Positions 18,500 to 26,185 of a stretch of 64,000 nt of DNA are shown here, one piece after another. Made by a program: the position numbers and the translations under genes. Origin of the DNA: Bog-159 sp050008575 (lineage in GTDB: Bacteria > Acidobacteriota > Terriglobia > Bryobacterales > Bryobacteraceae); NCBI GenBank assembly GCA_050008575.1, contig JBEKMJ010000030.1, positions 1 through 64,000 of the forward strand. Direction: 5' to 3'. Under the pieces are notes generated by a model. It was given only the letters and a program-made list of their open reading frames with translations, did no database searches and was not told the origin of the DNA. Each line of letters starts with the position of its first letter. Position 1 is the stretch's first letter.

Positions 18500-18600
18500 G
18501 CCGGCCGAGCGAATCTCGGAGGCAATCTCGGCGGACGGTTCGTTAATGCGGGTCGGCGGCGTTGGCCTAGACGCCCACAGTGGATCCGTCCTCCGCGCCG
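18500..18600 (-). pseudogene. Copied internal fragment of the M24 peptidase gene (diverged copy)
   Basis: About 100 bases match 20718-20820 of the peptidase gene (CCGAGCGAATCTCGG, ATCTCGGCGGACGG, GGCGGCGTTGGC, TCCTCCGCG) with roughly 80-85% identity and small indels, in the same orientation. In the parent it encodes the segment before the first metal ligand. It stands directly upstream of the first hicBA relic. Confidence 0.7.
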
Positions 18601-18720
18601 ACAGAAACCGCCGGAAGCTGCTTTCTCCTAGTCGCCAGGCCGGCTCCCATGGCCGGCGAAGCACTCACGATCAAAAACGCGCCATGCCGGTGAATACCGA
18701 GCCTGCGGTATCGTGGACGG

Positions 18721-18977
18721 ATGCTCCGATACCAGGTGGCTTTCCACTTTCCGCGTGTGCAGGGTGAATGGTGGTTGCCGAGGTATGGACTTCCCTGGAG
18801 CCGTGAGTCAAGGTTTTGACTTGCCGGATGCCCGGATGACGATCGCCAGCGCAACGGAGGATCTTGCGGAATTACTGTTGGAGCCTTTGCCCACGCCGAA
18901 CCCGGGCGCATCCTACCGATGCCGACCTGATCGAACTGGCGCCCCTGTCGATGCACGTAGGCGCTTCCCGGGTGTGA
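18721..18977 (+). pseudogene. hicB: hicB antitoxin relic, copy 1 (frameshifted)
   Basis: Aligns along its length with the intact-looking hicB frame at 19591 (MLRYQVAFHFP..., FPGAVSQGFDLPDAR..., EDLAELLLE, LSMHVGASRV), but at least two frameshifts split it and a short Gly/Lys segment is missing. HicB proteins are small antitoxins with a partial RNase-H-like fold that bind HicA. This copy cannot make a full protein. Confidence 0.7.
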
Positions 18978-19130
18978 AGAGGCACGAGATTATCGGTAGT
19001 GGGTATTCAAATAGACCCACTACCTGGCAGTAAAGACCCACTACCAGATTATCGATCACTCTAAGCGCACCACGGCTGCCACCTGGCGCGCCGGATTTGC
19101 GATCAGCTTGGCGTCGCGCGGGTCCGGTGA
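18974..19130 (+). pseudogene. hicA: hicA toxin relic, copy 1 (internal deletion plus small insertion)
   Basis: The start (GTGAAGAGGCACGAGATTATC) and the end (GCGATCAGCTTGGCGTCGCG to TGA) match copy 2, but the central part with the catalytic His region is deleted. A 52-base insertion with a 7-base direct repeat sits at 18989-19054. It overlaps hicB copy 1 by four bases, the same arrangement as copy 2. Confidence 0.65.
18989..19054. mobile_element. 52-base palindromic micro-insertion flanked by a 7-base direct repeat
   Basis: ATTATCG occurs at 18989-18995 and again at 19048-19054, and only one copy is expected from comparison with the second hicA relic. Between them lie GGTAGTGGGT and two copies of ACCCACTACC, so the insert is built from one forward and two reverse copies of a 10-base word. 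This looks like a tiny transposition-type insertion with target duplication, though no known element of this size is recognised. Confidence 0.5.
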
Positions 19131-19304
19131 GCAGGGTGCTTCCCGCTGCATATTGCGGCTGGCCACTCGAAGGCGGGGAAACTGGCTGGCGCAGCCTCAC
19201 GGCCAAATATCACGGCCTCTTCGTTCCAATGGATCGATGTTGCGGCCAAAGCGCCATATCCGCGCTGGCTGACAAGTGAACGACGAGGCGCGCCGTGAAA
19301 GCAG

Positions 19305-19352
19305 GAGCCGCCTGAAAGGCGGCTGCGGCCAAGATTGGCCGCCCCACGGTGC
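19305..19352. repeat. Palindromic repeat (GCCGCCTGAAAGGCGGC type)
   Basis: Contains GCCGCCTGAAAGGCGGC followed by GGCCAAGATTGGCC. A reverse-oriented relative lies at 44805-44850 near the cysE end. It sits between the two hicBA relics. Confidence 0.6.
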
Positions 19353-19396
19353 AGCCGAACTGCCAGTATTCTATAAGGTACTATCTGTACGATGTA

Positions 19397-19508
19397 CTAG
19401 GTCGCCCGAGCGAATCTCGGCCGTAATCTCGGCGGACGGCTCACAATGCGGATTGGCGGCGTTGGCGTTGAAGCCCGCGATCGGCCCGTCCTCCGCGAAC
19501 GGGCGTCG
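19397..19508 (-). pseudogene. Copied internal fragment of the M24 peptidase gene (closer copy)
   Basis: Matches 20715-20825 of the peptidase gene at roughly 92% identity by eye (GGTCGCCCGAGCGAATCTCGG, GGCGGCGTTGGCGTTGA, GTCCATCCTCCGCGAAC-like end). It precedes hicB copy 2 exactly as the diverged fragment precedes copy 1, so the fragment and hicBA moved or duplicated as one unit. Confidence 0.85.
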
Positions 19509-19590
19509 GGAGCGCTTTCTCCCCGTACGACGCCGGTTCCCCCAACGCCAGCTAACCTAAGCCTGCAGGAGCTTGCGGTACTAAGGACGT

Positions 19591-19860
19591 ATGCTCCGCT
19601 ATCAAGTGGCTTTCCACTTTCCGCACGCGCCGGGTGAGATGGTGGTTGCAGAGGCCCTCGACTTCCCCGGGGCTGTCAGTCAAGGCTTCGACTTGCCGGA
19701 CGCCCGGCTGATGATCGCCAGCGCAATGGAGGATCTTGCGGAATTACTGTTGGAGGAGGGCAAGCCGTTGCCGGCCCCGAACCCGGACCCATCCGCGGCC
19801 GATGCCGACCTGATCGAACTCGTGCCGCTGTCGGTGCACGTAGGCGCTTCCCGAGTGTGA
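19591..19860 (+). CDS. hicB: HicB-family antitoxin, copy 2
   Basis: The 89-residue frame has the HicB partial RNase-H fold pattern: a strand (YQVAFHFPHA), the FPGAVSQGFDLPDARLMIASAMEDLAELL core and a short C-terminal strand (LIELVPLSVHV). No DNA-binding domain is attached, unlike the other hicB at 25219. It is complete, but its toxin partner immediately downstream is broken by a stop codon, so it may now be an orphan antitoxin. The order is antitoxin first, the reverse of the classic hicAB operon. The two frames overlap by three bases. Confidence 0.7.
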   Translation: MLRYQVAFHFPHAPGEMVVAEALDFPGAVSQGFDLPDARLMIASAMEDLAELLLEEGKPLPAPNPDPSAADADLIELVPLSVHVGASRV

Positions 19861-20066
19861 AGAGACACGAGCTAATCGATCACTTGGCGCGCCACGGCTG
19901 ATATCTGGCACGAGAGGGCGGACGCCACAGTATCTACACCAATCCAGCCAACGGCAAGAACGTCCCCGTGCCGCGGCACGGAGAGATCGACAACCGCCGG
20001 TTGGTCCCCTTCATGGGGCTGGCGCGCAAAATTTGCGATCAGCTTGGAATCGCGCGTATCCGGTAA
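19857..20066 (+). pseudogene. hicA: HicA toxin with in-frame TGA, copy 2
   Basis: Read from the GTG at 19857 the frame runs 70 codons to TAA at 20064-20066 and gives a clear HicA: KRHELIDHLARHG-stop-YLAREGGRHSIYTNPANG, then VPRHGEIDNR and ARKICDQLGI. The catalytic His region (GGRHSIY) and the double-stranded-RNA-binding-like fold pattern are intact. The only defect is TGA at codon 15, where HicA proteins typically have Cys (HGC). Either the toxin is dead by a single point change or the codon is read through. I treat it as a pseudogene. Confidence 0.75.
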
Positions 20067-20238
20067 CTGGTGGGCCGGCGGCGATGGAGGGTGAGCTTCC
20101 CCTTTGCCCCAAGCAGGTCTTTCGCTACCGGTCTATCGGAACCTCATCTGTTGCAAAACACCGGCAGAGCTGGATTTTTCTCCACTCAGTAATGACACCG
20201 TTCCAGAGTTCTCGAATGCGGGTGGCGAGCACGCGCCG

Positions 20239-21408
20239 TTACAGAATAACCAACTCCTTCTGCATCTCGCCGGTGACGATTGCCTCTGTCTCGCCAATAA
20301 ACATATTCACCTCCGAGCGGATCCCGAAGTCTTTCAAATAAACGCCCGGCTCGATGGAAAAACACGTCCACGGCACCACCCGCCGCTCGTCGTGCGTTTC
20401 CAGATTGTCCATATTGGCGCCGTTGCCGTGCACTTCCTCGCCGATCGAATGACCGGTGCGGTGCACGAAATAGTCGCCGTACCCGCGGCTGGCGATGTAT
20501 CCGCGCGCCGCGTCGTCCACTTCGAAGCCGCGCAGTTCCCGGCCCGCCGCCACCGTGTCCCGCACCCGCGCGATGGCCGCGTCGCGGGCGCCGCTCACCA
20601 CGCCGTACACGTTCAGCATTTCGGCGGTGGGACGATCGCCGCAGAATCCGGTCCAGGTGATGTCGTAGTACACCGCGCCGGGCTGGTTGAGTTTGGCCCA
20701 CATGTCGAGCAGCACCAGGTCGCCCGAGCGAATCTCGGCCGTGATCTCGGCGGACGGCTCATAATGCGGATTGGCGGCGTTGGCGTTGACGCCCACGATG
20801 GGTCCATCCTCCGCGAACAGGCCGGCCTTGGCGAACCCGTCGCGCACGAACTGGGCCACCGCGAATTCCTGCACCGCGCCGCCGCCGCGGGTGATCTGGC
20901 GGACCATTTCGAACGCCTGTGCGCGCACGCGATCCACGCGGCGGCCGGCTTCCAGGTGCGATTCGAGCGCCTCCGCCGACCAGCGCGCTTCGAAGTGCTG
21001 GATCAGTTCCGCAGAGCTTACTACGTCCACGCCCAGGCTGCGCACCAGTTCCACGGTGCCGGCGTCCACCATGGCCACATAAGGGATGGCGCACATCGGC
21101 GAATATTGCATGGCGACGCGGCGCGCATCGCCCACGAGCGCGCGCAAGCCGCCGGTCTGCTCGCTCCAGCTTGAGTAACGCACCTTGTCGCCGGGCAGCG
21201 AATCCAATCGGCCGGATTCGATGCGATGGACCAGACCGCGCGGCTCGCCCGCCGCCGGAATCCAGTAATACCAGCGCCGCGTGACGTGCGACGCGGGCTG
21301 AAAGCCAAGCACGCGATACGCCAGCGGATCGCGCTTATGATGGTCGAAGAACAACCACCCGTCCAGCTTCTGTTTTTGCAGTTCTTCCTGAATGGCCGCG
21401 AGGTTCAT
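20239..21408 (-). CDS. M24-family Xaa-Pro aminopeptidase
   Basis: The 389-residue protein has a creatinase-like N-terminal half and a C-terminal pita-bread domain. The five metal ligands are visible: Asp in VLLDMWAKL, Asp in YYDITWTG, His in HRTGHSIGEE, Glu in FSIEPGVYL and Glu in GIRSEVNMF. Members remove an N-terminal residue that precedes proline, using two manganese ions, in the cytoplasm. Its ATG overlaps the stop of the upstream symporter gene (ATGA). This suggests a coupled uptake-and-cleavage pair, perhaps for proline-containing peptides. An internal segment (about 20715-20825) is copied at two sites upstream. Confidence 0.9.
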   Translation of the reverse strand: MNLAAIQEELQKQKLDGWLFFDHHKRDPLAYRVLGFQPASHVTRRWYYWIPAAGEPRGLVHRIESGRLDSLPGDKVRYSSWSEQTGGLRALVGDARRVAMQYSPMCAIPYVAMVDAGTVELVRSLGVDVVSSAELIQHFEARWSAEALESHLEAGRRVDRVRAQAFEMVRQITRGGGAVQEFAVAQFVRDGFAKAGLFAEDGPIVGVNANAANPHYEPSAEITAEIRSGDLVLLDMWAKLNQPGAVYYDITWTGFCGDRPTAEMLNVYGVVSGARDAAIARVRDTVAAGRELRGFEVDDAARGYIASRGYGDYFVHRTGHSIGEEVHGNGANMDNLETHDERRVVPWTCFSIEPGVYLKDFGIRSEVNMFIGETEAIVTGEMQKELVIL

Positions 21409-22793
21409 TTTTCAAAAGGCTCCAGATTGGCGCGTGTGGGCGGCGCCGTCGCCAGGCTGACCACCACCAGCGCCAGCACGGAAACGCCCAGCGCGGGATA
21501 GACGGCGTCCAGCCATTGTATGTCCAGAATTTGCCAAGCCACGGTGATGACGGTTCCCAAAACGATGGAGCTGATGGCGCCCGCCTTATTGGCCCTCTTC
21601 CAAAAGAATACCGCCATTACCGAGGGCGTGACGGCCGCGCCGTAGACCGTGTAGGCGTAAAGCGCGGCCTTCAGCACCGACTCGAAATAAGCGGCCTGCA
21701 ATAGCGCGAACGCGCCCAGCGCGATCACCAGCCCGCGCGATACGATCAACGTGCGCCGTTCACTGGCCTGCGGATCGATGAAGCGCTTGTAGACGTCGTG
21801 AATCAGGTTGCTGGCCGGCGAGAACAGGTAGTTGTTGGCGGTCGAAATGACTTTGGCGAAGACGCCCCCAAGCAGGATGGCGCCCACCAATTCCGGCAAC
21901 CGCATGCGCGCCGTCAGCGGGATAATCTCGCGCGGGTGTTCGGTCTTCAGCGTGGCGCTGCCCAGCACGGCGATGGTGATGATTACGGTTTCCAGCACCA
22001 GCGTGCCGGCGATCCATCCGAAGACCGCCAGGCGCGCGTCGCGTTCCGAGCGGGCGGAGAAGAACTTCTGGTACATGCCCTGATTGCCAAGCAGCAGCAA
22101 AAGGGTCGGCAGCAGATATCCGAGACAGTGCACCCAGCCAAGCGGCCCGAATACCGTGAAGTGATCGGCGGGCAGCGCCGCGTGGACGGCCTCCCAGCCG
22201 CCTGTACGCGTCAGCAGAAGCGGCAGCGAGATCAGCATGATGACCGTGACTAGCAGGCCGATAATCAGATCCAGGTATGCGACCGAAGCCATGCCCGCCA
22301 ACGCCGTGAATGTGATCACGAACGCCGCGATGATATTCATGCCGGTCTTCTGATCGAGCGAGGGGAAGATCAGGTGCAGGATGTCGCCGCCGCCCTTGAA
22401 CTGATAGCTGGTGATCACGGTATACGAAATCACGATGGCGATGGTGGCCAGCACGCGCGCGGCGGTGTTGTAGCGCGTTTCGAGAAGATCCGGCACGGTG
22501 AACTGCGCGAAGCGCCGCGCACGCCCGGCGATGACCGCGATCAGGACCAGTCCGATCCAGCCGCCGGCCGGTTGCCAGAGCGCCGAGAAGCCGTTCTTGT
22601 AAGCGTTCTCGCCGCCCGCGAACAGGCTGCCCGCGCCGATCCATGAAGAGAGCAGCGTGAACACCAGCACCGGCCAGGTGAGTTTGCGGCCGGCCAACAG
22701 GAAATCGGCCTGGTTCTTGACGGCAAGCGAGCGAACGACGGCGGTGCCTAGCAGTACGGCGACGATAATGGATAAGACTACGGCGTAGATCAT
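21405..22793 (-). CDS. Sodium:solute symporter (SSS family)
   Basis: A 462-residue integral membrane protein with about 13 hydrophobic helices. It shows the SSS hallmark order: helix 1 VVLSIIVAVLLGTAVV, the DFLLAGRKLTWPVLVFTLLSSWIG sodium-site region, GGGDILHLIFP, and the FAKVISTANNYLFSPASNLIHD loop that corresponds to the second sodium-site helix. It imports a small solute using the sodium gradient. The substrate cannot be read from sequence. Coupling to the Xaa-Pro peptidase gene hints at proline, a peptide or a related amino acid. Confidence 0.88.
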   Translation of the reverse strand: MIYAVVLSIIVAVLLGTAVVRSLAVKNQADFLLAGRKLTWPVLVFTLLSSWIGAGSLFAGGENAYKNGFSALWQPAGGWIGLVLIAVIAGRARRFAQFTVPDLLETRYNTAARVLATIAIVISYTVITSYQFKGGGDILHLIFPSLDQKTGMNIIAAFVITFTALAGMASVAYLDLIIGLLVTVIMLISLPLLLTRTGGWEAVHAALPADHFTVFGPLGWVHCLGYLLPTLLLLLGNQGMYQKFFSARSERDARLAVFGWIAGTLVLETVIITIAVLGSATLKTEHPREIIPLTARMRLPELVGAILLGGVFAKVISTANNYLFSPASNLIHDVYKRFIDPQASERRTLIVSRGLVIALGAFALLQAAYFESVLKAALYAYTVYGAAVTPSVMAVFFWKRANKAGAISSIVLGTVITVAWQILDIQWLDAVYPALGVSVLALVVVSLATAPPTRANLEPFEK

Positions 22794-22795
22794 GG

Positions 22796-22850
22796 GATTT
22801 TCGAAGAGCGGGGCTTAAGCCCCGCGCCGGCTAAAGCCCGCCCTCCATTT
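22796..22850. repeat. Palindromic repeat between symporter and DUF167 genes
   Basis: GGGGCTTAAGCCCC is followed by GGCTAAAGCC. The TAG stop of the DUF167 gene lies inside the GGCTTTAGCC arm, so the repeat supplies that gene's stop codon. Confidence 0.6.
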
Positions 22851-23097
22851 TGGTCTCCAACATCTGTTGGGAAGGTCCGTCTATCTCGATTACTTTGGTC
22901 CGGTTTGACAAGCCTAACACGATCCGCACGCGCGATTGCGGCACACCGGCCAGGCCGGCGAAGAAGCGCACGCACGCGTCGTTGGCCTTGCCATCCACGG
23001 GTGGGGCGGCCAGATCGAGCTTCCACGCGTCCCCGATGCGGCCGGCGATGCGCGTCCGCCGGGCCCGCGGATGCACCTTCACCGTGACGCGCGCCAT
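22831..23097 (-). CDS. DUF167/YggU-family protein
   Basis: I chose ATG 23097 because the product then starts with the family's typical VTVKVHPRARRTRIAGR strand; the longer upstream frame is antisense-like filler. The 88-residue protein shows the DUF167 core (WKLDLAAPPVDGKANDACVRFFAGLAG, VRIVLGLSNRTKVIEI), a small alpha/beta fold found from bacteria to humans with unresolved function. It overlaps the ABC transporter gene by 19 bases and is probably translated from the same transcript. Confidence 0.85.
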   Translation of the reverse strand: MARVTVKVHPRARRTRIAGRIGDAWKLDLAAPPVDGKANDACVRFFAGLAGVPQSRVRIVLGLSNRTKVIEIDGPSQQMLETKMEGGL

Positions 23098-24278
23098 GCG
23101 ATCTCCGCCCTTAGATTCGCCACGCCCGCTGCCACGCGCGTATCCACCACATCGAACGGGATCACGTCGTCCAGCCAGTCGTGGCTGGACCCGTCGGGGC
23201 TTTGGGTGGCCACAGTCAGCGTGTAGGGCTGCGGCGTAAGCCAGCACGCGAATTGGAAATCCACCTCCAGTTCATCGCCCGGCATGTAGCTGCCCAGGTG
23301 CTTTTTCTCGATGCGCGTATTGGTCCCGTAGACATCCATGCCGATGCGGTTTCGGACGAGGATGCCGACCATGGGATCGCAAGCCGGATGATGAAAGCGG
23401 CTGCGCACACGCACGGTGACTGTCTCGCCGCCCGCTACCGAAGTCACGGCTTGGCCGGCGGCGTTCAGCAAATCCACGCCCAGGATTTCGCTGACGCCGT
23501 CGCCGTGGCGGAAGCTGGCCTCGAAGCGGTGCCGCTTCTCCTGGGTGGCCTGCTGCTTTTCGAGCACTAACCCGATGTAGCGGTTGATGACGTCGCTGGG
23601 CGAGCCTTGTGCCTCCATGCGGCCGTTGAGCAGCAGGATGGCGCGATCGGAAAGCTGCTTTACCAGGCCCAGGTCGTGCGAGACGAACAGCACCGTGATT
23701 TTGCGTTCGCGGAGCTCCTCGAACTTGCGGACGCAGCGGTTGGCGAAGACCGCGTCGCCCACCGCCAGGGCCTCGTCGACGATCAGGATTTCGGGGTCCA
23801 CATGGATGGCGGTAGCGAAGGCCAGCCGCACATACATGCCGCTGGAATACTCTTTTACGGGCCGCGCGATGAACTCGCCGATTTCGGCGAAAGCCTCGAT
23901 GGAAGGCATGGCGCGTTCGATTTCGGCGCGGCTCAGGCCCATGATTTCGCCGTTCAGGAACACATTTTCACGGCCGCTGAATTCGGGGTTGAAACCCGCG
24001 CCCAACTCGAGCAATGCGGCGATGCGCCCGCGCGTCACCACCCGCCCGCGCGTGGGCGGCAGGATGCCGGCCACGATTTGTAGCAGCGTACTCTTGCCGG
24101 ACCCGTTCGGCCCAACCAGCGCCAGCGTCTCGCCTTTTTCGACCTGGAAGCCGATATCGCGCAGCGCCCAAAAGTCGGTGTGAAACCTGCGCTTGACGAA
24201 GGGCAGCGCCTCGCGCAAGCGGTCGGCGGGACGGCGGTAGAGCTTGTAGAGCTTGGATACGTTCTGAACCAGAACCAC
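23079..24278 (-). CDS. Polysaccharide-export ABC ATPase, Wzt-like
   Basis: The N-terminal 250 residues are an ABC ATPase: Walker A LVGPNGSGKSTLL, signature EYSSGMYVRLAFA, Walker B ILIVDEALAVGDAVF and the H-loop FVSHDLG. The C-terminal 140 residues form a Wzt-type beta-sandwich (VTVRVRSRFHHPACDPMVGI, GMDVYGTNTRIEKKHLGS), which in O-antigen and teichoic acid exporters recognises the non-reducing end of the glycan. The partner permease (Wzm) is not in this window, so the ATPase is an orphan here. Translation begins at GTG 24278. A 55-base piece of the C-terminal domain is copied at 26186-26240. Confidence 0.88.
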   Translation of the reverse strand: MVLVQNVSKLYKLYRRPADRLREALPFVKRRFHTDFWALRDIGFQVEKGETLALVGPNGSGKSTLLQIVAGILPPTRGRVVTRGRIAALLELGAGFNPEFSGRENVFLNGEIMGLSRAEIERAMPSIEAFAEIGEFIARPVKEYSSGMYVRLAFATAIHVDPEILIVDEALAVGDAVFANRCVRKFEELRERKITVLFVSHDLGLVKQLSDRAILLLNGRMEAQGSPSDVINRYIGLVLEKQQATQEKRHRFEASFRHGDGVSEILGVDLLNAAGQAVTSVAGGETVTVRVRSRFHHPACDPMVGILVRNRIGMDVYGTNTRIEKKHLGSYMPGDELEVDFQFACWLTPQPYTLTVATQSPDGSSHDWLDDVIPFDVVDTRVAAGVANLRAEIAWRASR

Positions 24279-24332
24279 TAGGTTCTATTGTGACACGAGC
24301 TTAGCCCCGCGGTACTGAATGCTGGGCCACAC

Positions 24333-24910
24333 TCATTCGAATTGCAGGTGGAAATCGGCTGCGATTGACGCGTAGAGAGAGTACACCTTGTCGCGTGTCA
24401 ATCCGAGGCAGGCCGCGGCTTCCTCAATGCGCGCCTCAGTGATCGAGTCGTTGGGGTCGATCCAGGGATCTGCCTCGTCAAGATCGCGTGATAGGAGTGT
24501 CTTCTCCACCGCTCTGTCTCGTATCTTCACCAACGCCTTGACGGCGGCTTGGCGGGTCTCGCCATCTGCGTCGTCCAGCGCGGCCTTGAGCGGCAGAACT
24601 GCGTCACCGTCGCCCAGCCTCTCGATACTTTCGACGGTCGCCGTTCGGACCTCTGGATCGGGGTCGTCGAGCGCGCCTGTGAGCTTTGGCGCGGCTTCCT
24701 TGTCGCCCATTATCCCCAGCGCCTCGACGACTGCCCGACGTAGGCGCGGGCTTTCCGCAAGTCCTCTTCCCGTTCGAGTTGCACCTGCAGCCGCTTTTCG
24801 CGGCGAGCGAAGATGGCGTCGGTCCGGAAGTTTGCCGCCAGGCTGATGAGGTAACTCAGGATCGGCGCTAAGACGGTCTCCGTGACGATTCCCGCAACGA
24901 CGGTGTCCAC
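24333..24910 (-). pseudogene. HEAT-repeat membrane-anchored protein split by one frameshift
   Basis: The N-terminal frame (MDTVVAGIVTETVLAPILSY..., then a charged helix REKRLQVQLEREEDLRKARA) runs into a stop near 24710. The C-terminal frame continues with HEAT repeats (RRAVVEALGIMGDKEAAPKL, DPEVRTATVESIERLGD, ETRQAAVKALVKIRD) and ends at 24333. The total span is two bases over a multiple of three, so a single lost base near 24740-24750 explains the break. It may be a sequencing error or a true pseudogene. A whole product would be about 190 residues: a membrane segment plus a protein-binding solenoid. Confidence 0.6.
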
Positions 24911-24974
24911 GCAGGCGCCCCTTGGACCATTCTTAAATCAATCGTGAGGGCTTGCTGCCCCCTCCGCATCCTTG

Positions 24975-25000
24975 ATTATCGAACAGAACTGTTCGATAAT
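24975..25000. promoter_or_regulatory. Perfect 12+12 inverted repeat, probable HicAB operator
   Basis: ATTATCGAACAG and CTGTTCGATAAT form perfect arms with a 2-base centre (AA), ending six bases before the hicA start. HicB proteins with a helix-turn-helix, as here, bind such a dyad to repress their own operon. It is the longest perfect dyad I noticed at any toxin-antitoxin locus in the window. Confidence 0.7.
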
Positions 25001-25006
25001 CGGAAG

Positions 25007-25219
25007 GTGAAGGGCAGCGAGTTCCTGCGCAAGGTGAAGGTTATCGCGCAGCGGAAGAAACTGGCTTACCGCTGGAACCCCGAGCGTGGCGCCGGGAGCC
25101 ACGGCACCCTCTATCCTGGCGAGCGACACACGATTGTGAAGGATCTCAAAAAAGAACTTGGCCCCGGTCTGCTGGCCGACATATGCCAGCAGTTGGGGAT
25201 CCGAAAGGCGGACCTCTAA
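25007..25219 (+). CDS. hicA: HicA-family mRNA-interferase toxin
   Basis: The GTG at 25007 follows the operator and a GGAAGGTG-type ribosome site; the earlier in-frame ATG at 24944 would run through the dyad. The 70-residue product has the HicA pattern: KGSEFLRKVKVIAQRKKLAYRW, a central GAGSHGTLYPGERHTIV with the conserved SHGTLY/H catalytic region, and LLADICQQLGIRKADL. HicA cleaves mRNA at the ribosome or free and is neutralised by HicB. The stop and the hicB start overlap as TAATG. Confidence 0.85.
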   Translation: MKGSEFLRKVKVIAQRKKLAYRWNPERGAGSHGTLYPGERHTIVKDLKKELGPGLLADICQQLGIRKADL

Positions 25220-25755
25220 TGTTTAGCGCAAGTTATCCCGCGACCTTCTTGCCCGAGCGCAACGGCAAGGGATTTCACGTGCGGTTCCCCGATCTGCCCG
25301 AGGCGCTCACCGGTGGAGACGACCTTGAGGATACGCTGGCGCAGGCGGCGGACTGCCTGGCTGAGGCCGTTGCCGGCCGCATCGCCCGTGGCGACGAGAT
25401 TCCCGCACCATCCAAAGCGAAACGAGGGCAGCATCTCATCGGCGTTCCGCTCTATCTCGCGCCAAAACTGGCGTTATATCTTGCCATGCGTGAACGCCGT
25501 ATGCCAAACACCGAGCTTGCCAAGCGCCTGGGTGTGAGCGAGACGGTGGTCCGTCGCATGTTGAACCCGAAGCACGTTACCAAACAGCAGAAGATTCAGG
25601 CCGCATTGGCCGCATTGGGCAAGCGCATTGTCGTGACATTCGAGGACGCCGCATCAGACCGCGCAGCGCGTAGCGGCGGCAACCATGACCACCCAGGGAC
25701 GGATCACCATCCCCAAAGAGGTCCGCGACCACTGACGGCTTCGGCCGGGCCGTAA
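25219..25755 (+). CDS. hicB: HicB-family antitoxin with C-terminal helix-turn-helix
   Basis: Residues 1-65 form the HicB domain (YPATFLPERNGKGFHVRFPDLPEA, DLEDTLAQAADCLAEAVAGRI). Residues about 85-135 form a DNA-binding helix-turn-helix (MPNTELAKRLGVSETVVRRML) that would recognise the upstream dyad. The natural family end is near residue 142 (IVVTFEDAA). The last 35 residues here (RSGGNHDHPGTDHHPQRG...) are an out-of-frame read of the broken vapB that follows, so the original 3' end has been lost and replaced. The core antitoxin should still work. Confidence 0.8.
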   Translation: MFSASYPATFLPERNGKGFHVRFPDLPEALTGGDDLEDTLAQAADCLAEAVAGRIARGDEIPAPSKAKRGQHLIGVPLYLAPKLALYLAMRERRMPNTELAKRLGVSETVVRRMLNPKHVTKQQKIQAALAALGKRIVVTFEDAASDRAARSGGNHDHPGTDHHPQRGPRPLTASAGP

Positions 25756-25912
25756 AGTCGAGTTTCAAATCGAAGGGCTGGGGCGGGTTATCATGCGCCT
25801 TCGCAAGATCGACATGCGCGAACTCCGGGGCATCATCGGAAGCAGGCGAAAGACTCCCGTGTCTATCGAAGAGATGAACGAGGCCATCGCTGGCGCCTAC
25901 TCCGGAACGTGA
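25685..25912 (+). pseudogene. vapB: VapB/AbrB-type antitoxin broken by an internal TGA
   Basis: Seventy-six codons encode an AbrB swapped-hairpin antitoxin (MTTQGRITIPKEVRDH, stop, RLRPGRKVEFQIEGLGRVIM, DMRELRGIIGSRRKTPVSIE, EMNEAIAGAYSG). It is about 60% identical by eye to the intact vapB at 26304. TGA at 25733-25735 interrupts the DNA-binding hairpin. Its toxin partner is gone; the next sequence is a displaced piece of the MFS gene. Confidence 0.75.
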
Positions 25913-25934
25913 GGGGCCCGAACTAGCGCAGCCT

Positions 25935-26182
25935 CCAACCCACCTGGTCGATGCGCCCGATCACGAACATATAGAAAAAAGCGCCCGCCAGCGCGAAGCC
26001 CGTCGCCACCGCGAAGGCCCAGAAAAACTGGCCTGTGCGCGCTACCACCAAGCCCGTCAGCGCGGGCGCCGCCACTCCCGCCAGGTTGCCGAATCCGTTC
26101 TGCACGGCGGTCCATTTACCGGCGGCGGGCGGACCGGCCAGCGTCTGGATCAGCGCCCAGTGATTTGAGCTCCACATCCCGA
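25935..26182 (-). pseudogene. Copied 3' fragment of the MFS transporter gene
   Basis: About 248 bases match 26963-27209 at roughly 90% identity, in the same orientation. They encode the last two membrane helices of the MFS protein (WSSNHWALIQTLAGPPAAGK, AAPALTGLVVARTGQFFWAF). It sits after the broken vapB just as the full MFS gene sits after the intact vapBC. Confidence 0.85.
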
Positions 26183-26185
26183 ACT

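Noticed and set aside
24944..25006. Upstream extension of the hicA frame to the ATG at 24944
   Set aside because: It would translate through the perfect operator dyad, and the added residues have no HicA similarity.
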